Shown in pieces: positions 62,196-64,000 of a stretch of 64,000 bases of DNA; positions within the stretch are counted from its first letter, which is position 1; each line of letters begins with the position of its first letter. The position numbers and the translations under genes were made by a program. Under the pieces are notes generated by a model. That model worked only from the letters and a program-made list of their open reading frames with translations. It searched no databases and was not told the DNA's origin. This DNA comes from Brevibacillus brevis (lineage in GTDB: Bacteria > Bacillota > Bacilli > Brevibacillales > Brevibacillaceae): contig NZ_CP041767.1 in assembly GCF_022026395.1 (NCBI RefSeq), positions 3,690,501-3,754,500 of the forward strand. Direction: 5' to 3'.

Positions 62196-62200
62196 AGCCT

Positions 62201-62245
62201 GCAAAAAAATCAGACCCTCTCTATTAAAAAGAGAGGGCCTGATTG
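62201..62245 (-). terminator. Terminator between the lipoprotein and the CxxC gene
   Basis: AATCAG...CCCTCTC pairs with GAGAGGG...CTGATT. A run of seven T follows on the minus strand, so it mainly serves the CxxC gene; on the plus strand it lies directly after the lipoprotein stop. Confidence 0.85.
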
Positions 62246-62304
62246 AAAGGGTCTATTATTAGATAGCAGTAGACAGTCAGTTGCCGTATGCCTTGCTTTT
62301 ACTT

Positions 62305-62424
62305 TTACTCGCCTTGTTCTTCCTTGAAGCATTCCATGCAGAGTGCACCATTGTTCTCGATTTCATACTCGGTCAAGCGAGCCTGGCAAGACTTGCATTG
62401 TTTTTCCGTGAGCACTAAGTTCAA
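62305..62424 (-). CDS. Tiny double-CxxC zinc-finger-like protein
   Basis: A 39-residue frame from TTG 62424 with a GAGGAG ribosome site eight bases upstream. It reads MNLVLTEKQCKSCQARLTEY and then NNGALCMECFKEE, with CKSC and CMEC 16 residues apart, the spacing of a zinc knuckle. A matching promoter and terminator flank it, so it is probably a real monocistronic gene too short for standard tools. Confidence 0.75.
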   Translation of the reverse strand: MNLVLTEKQCKSCQARLTEYEIENNGALCMECFKEEQGE

Positions 62425-62464
62425 GACTATATCTCCTCTCAATGATGTAACGTAGTCTATTTAT

Positions 62465-62492
62465 ATTATAACCAAAGATTTATATCAGACAA
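62465..62492 (-). promoter_or_regulatory. Promoter of the tiny CxxC gene
   Basis: TTGTCT (62487-62492) and TATAAT (62465-62470) with a 16-base spacer on the minus strand; the start falls about 35 bases before the coding start. Confidence 0.65.
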
Positions 62493-62558
62493 ACAGCTAT
62501 CTGTTAAAATTTCGTGAATTTTCAAATATAAAAAATAATAAACAAAGAGGAGATCATC

Positions 62559-63305
62559 ATGACCTCACCCTATTTTTCACTTTTCCTAGCAGGGGAGCCG
62601 TTTCGGCTGTTTTCCCCTTCTCACATTATCACTTTGATTCTTGTGCTCTGTCTGGTCATGCTCACCTATTTATTTCGGCAAAAACTCCAAGCCCCGACAA
62701 ACCGACTCACCACCCGTTCCGTACTTGCGGGTGTCTTGCTTTTGTCAGAGGTTTGTTATCAGCTTTGGCATGTTTATACCGAGAGCTGGACGGCTGCTTA
62801 CACATTGCCCTTGCAGCTGTGTAGCGTAACCCTCATTCTTTCTACTGTGATGCTTATGACGAGAAGCTACGGTCTGTATGAGATTACGTTTTTTGCCGGG
62901 ATTGGCGGCGCCATGCAGGCATTGCTTACACCTGAGTTGTTTTATCCATTTCCACATTTCCGCTTTGTGCATTTTTTTGTAGCCCATGCGGGAATTGTCC
63001 TTGCTTGCCTGTACATGACGTGGGTAGAAGGCTACCGTCCGACCGTCCGTTCGATATGGAAAACGATGGGCTTTTTAAACCTGCTTTTGCTCGTTGCACT
63101 TTTCGTCAACCAATTGACGGGCGGAAATTACTTATTTGTCTCACGCAAACCGGACAATCCCAGTCTGATTGACTTTTTGGGCCCGTATCCGTGGTACATC
63201 GTTTCATTGGAAGGAGTAGCGCTCGCTTTGTTTTTCTTGTTGTACCTGCCCTTTGTCCGAAAGCAGCCGATGGCGAAGGAAGTCAGGAGCGATTTGTCTG
63301 TCTGA
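62559..63305 (+). CDS. YwaF-like TIGR02206 integral membrane protein
   Basis: A 248-residue membrane protein of the TIGR02206 (YwaF) family with seven hydrophobic segments. PFRLFSPSHIITLILVLCL opens it and LPLQLCSVTLILSTVMLMT is the conserved third helix, with PFPHFRFVHFFVAHAGIVL and NYLFVSRKPDNPSLIDFLGP later. The family has no known function. GAGGAG precedes the ATG. The gene converges on the LysR gene with one base between them. Confidence 0.88.
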   Translation: MTSPYFSLFLAGEPFRLFSPSHIITLILVLCLVMLTYLFRQKLQAPTNRLTTRSVLAGVLLLSEVCYQLWHVYTESWTAAYTLPLQLCSVTLILSTVMLMTRSYGLYEITFFAGIGGAMQALLTPELFYPFPHFRFVHFFVAHAGIVLACLYMTWVEGYRPTVRSIWKTMGFLNLLLLVALFVNQLTGGNYLFVSRKPDNPSLIDFLGPYPWYIVSLEGVALALFFLLYLPFVRKQPMAKEVRSDLSV

Positions 63306-63306
63306 A

Positions 63307-64000
63307 TTACGCTTGCTGCTCGTTTACCCAATCTGTGACACACTGCAAAAAGCGTTTGGCAGCCGGTGACTGCTTGGAAAAAGAGGTTGCTGCCACCCCC
63401 AGCGAACGGTAATGCTCCCCTTCGAGCGGGATCATCCGGATATTGGCTGGCAAGCGGAACAAGATCATTTCCGGAAGGATGCTGATCCCGAGCCCATTTT
63501 GCACCATGGCAATAATCGCGTGATCATCTCCCACTTCATATTTGATTCGCGGCTCGATCTGATACTGGGTCAGCAAACGCTGTATATCATTGTCACAGCC
63601 CGTCTTCGGCATGATAAATGTCTCTTCTGCCAATCGGCTCACATGCACCCGCTCCTCTTTGTAGAGCGGGTGTTCCTCTGTCACCAGCAAATACATCTGA
63701 TCCTTTTTCAAAGGAATCCATTCCAAATCCTCTGTTGTCGGTAAGGAGACGAAACCAAAATCAATCTCTCCACTTTGAATCCAACTCTCAATTCCATCGT
63801 AATACCCTTCCATCAGCTTAATCTCGATCGCCGGATACTGGTCTTGGAACCGCTTGAGGATTCCCGGAAGCCACTGTGTGGATACACTCGTGAACGTTCC
63901 AATTCTCACCGTCCCGACCTCCAACCCATTGATGGCAAACACCTCTTGTTTCATCCTCACATGACAGCGCAAGGTCTCGCGCATGAATGGAAGCAGTCGC
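63307..64000 (-). CDS. LysR-family transcriptional regulator (partial)
   Basis: The visible 230 residues are the C-terminal part; the N-terminal helix-turn-helix lies outside the window. The periplasmic-binding-like effector domain starts at GTVRIGTFTSVSTQWLPGIL and shows the family stretches KLMEGYYDGIESWIQSGEID and ISILPEMILFRLP. The upstream residues RLLPFMRETL are the usual linker helix of LysR proteins, so the apparent ATG at 63984 is internal, not the start. The regulated genes are unknown. Confidence 0.93.
   Translation of the reverse strand, partial: RLLPFMRETLRCHVRMKQEVFAINGLEVGTVRIGTFTSVSTQWLPGILKRFQDQYPAIEIKLMEGYYDGIESWIQSGEIDFGFVSLPTTEDLEWIPLKKDQMYLLVTEEHPLYKEERVHVSRLAEETFIMPKTGCDNDIQRLLTQYQIEPRIKYEVGDDHAIIAMVQNGLGISILPEMILFRLPANIRMIPLEGEHYRSLGVAATSFSKQSPAAKRFLQCVTDWVNEQQA

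Overview
The window looks like a stretch of chromosome from an endospore-forming, low-to-moderate GC Bacillota, most likely Brevibacillus or a close relative in the Paenibacillaceae. That assignment rests on gene content rather than a database search: a FapR-controlled fatty-acid cluster, the ylbH-ylbL block (rsmD, coaD, ylbJ, ylbK, ylbL) next to yceD-rpmF, an intact gerA-type germinant receptor operon, spore-coat CotS/CotSA homologues, PdaA, Ku plus LigD parts, and a bpsAB alkylpyrone pair. No rRNA, tRNA or CRISPR array was seen. Ribosome binding sites are strong and purine-rich, and several starts are TTG or GTG.

Layout. 1-6,030 (minus strand): fatty-acid and phospholipid initiation cluster fapR-plsX-fabH-fabD-fabG-acpP-fabF, with a FapR-like palindrome in front. 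6,092-8,644: a three-gene ABC-2 type exporter. 8,829-9,683: an orphan DeoR regulator with its promoter and direct repeats. 9,742-14,996: rpmF, yceD, ylbL, ylbK, ylbJ (opposite strand), coaD, rsmD. 15,435-20,433: small ORFs, Ku, a CDF metal transporter, thiC under a TPP riboswitch, and a DUF1904 gene. 20,790-22,392: an IS1182-like element whose transposase is split in two frames at a slippery A-run and which is flanked by 25-bp direct repeats that are themselves a terminator hairpin. 22,420-29,979: LigD ligase domain, the ger operon (A-C-D-B order), LigD polymerase domain and lgt. 30,104-32,721: a small ORF, a pit/DUF47 phosphate transporter pair behind PhoP-box-like repeats, and a GGDEF pseudogene. 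32,939-38,485: bpsAB, a small ORF, an M29 aminopeptidase, small and secreted proteins, a MarR regulator and signal peptidase I. 38,548-45,101: cell-envelope enzymes (VanY-like carboxypeptidase, epimerase, gamma-glutamyltransferase with an extra C-terminal domain, NAGPA-domain protein, coiled-coil membrane protein, RDD protein). 45,180-51,150: a SpoIIM-like protein convergent with a MoxR-DUF58-DUF4350-DUF4129-membrane protein operon. 51,336-55,187: a repeat-rich basic protein and the CotSA/CotS pair. 55,371-64,000: SNF2 helicase, an acidic small protein, PdaA, aspartase, a Gmad2 lipoprotein, a tiny CxxC protein, a YwaF-type membrane protein and a truncated LysR gene.

How it fits together. Much of the window serves membrane and envelope building (fatty acids, lipoprotein maturation, signal peptidase, peptidoglycan trimming, coat proteins) and the spore life cycle (germinant receptor, PdaA, coat, YlbJ, spore-type DNA end joining). 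The accessory signals are the IS element and its target repeat, the broken GGDEF gene, the possibly broken small gene behind gerAB, and several low-complexity repeat proteins. I did not find a convincing new defence or mobile system. The most distinctive observations are the IS1182-like element (frameshift geometry and hairpin target duplication), the scattered NHEJ genes, and the periodic PhoP-like boxes before the phosphate transporter.
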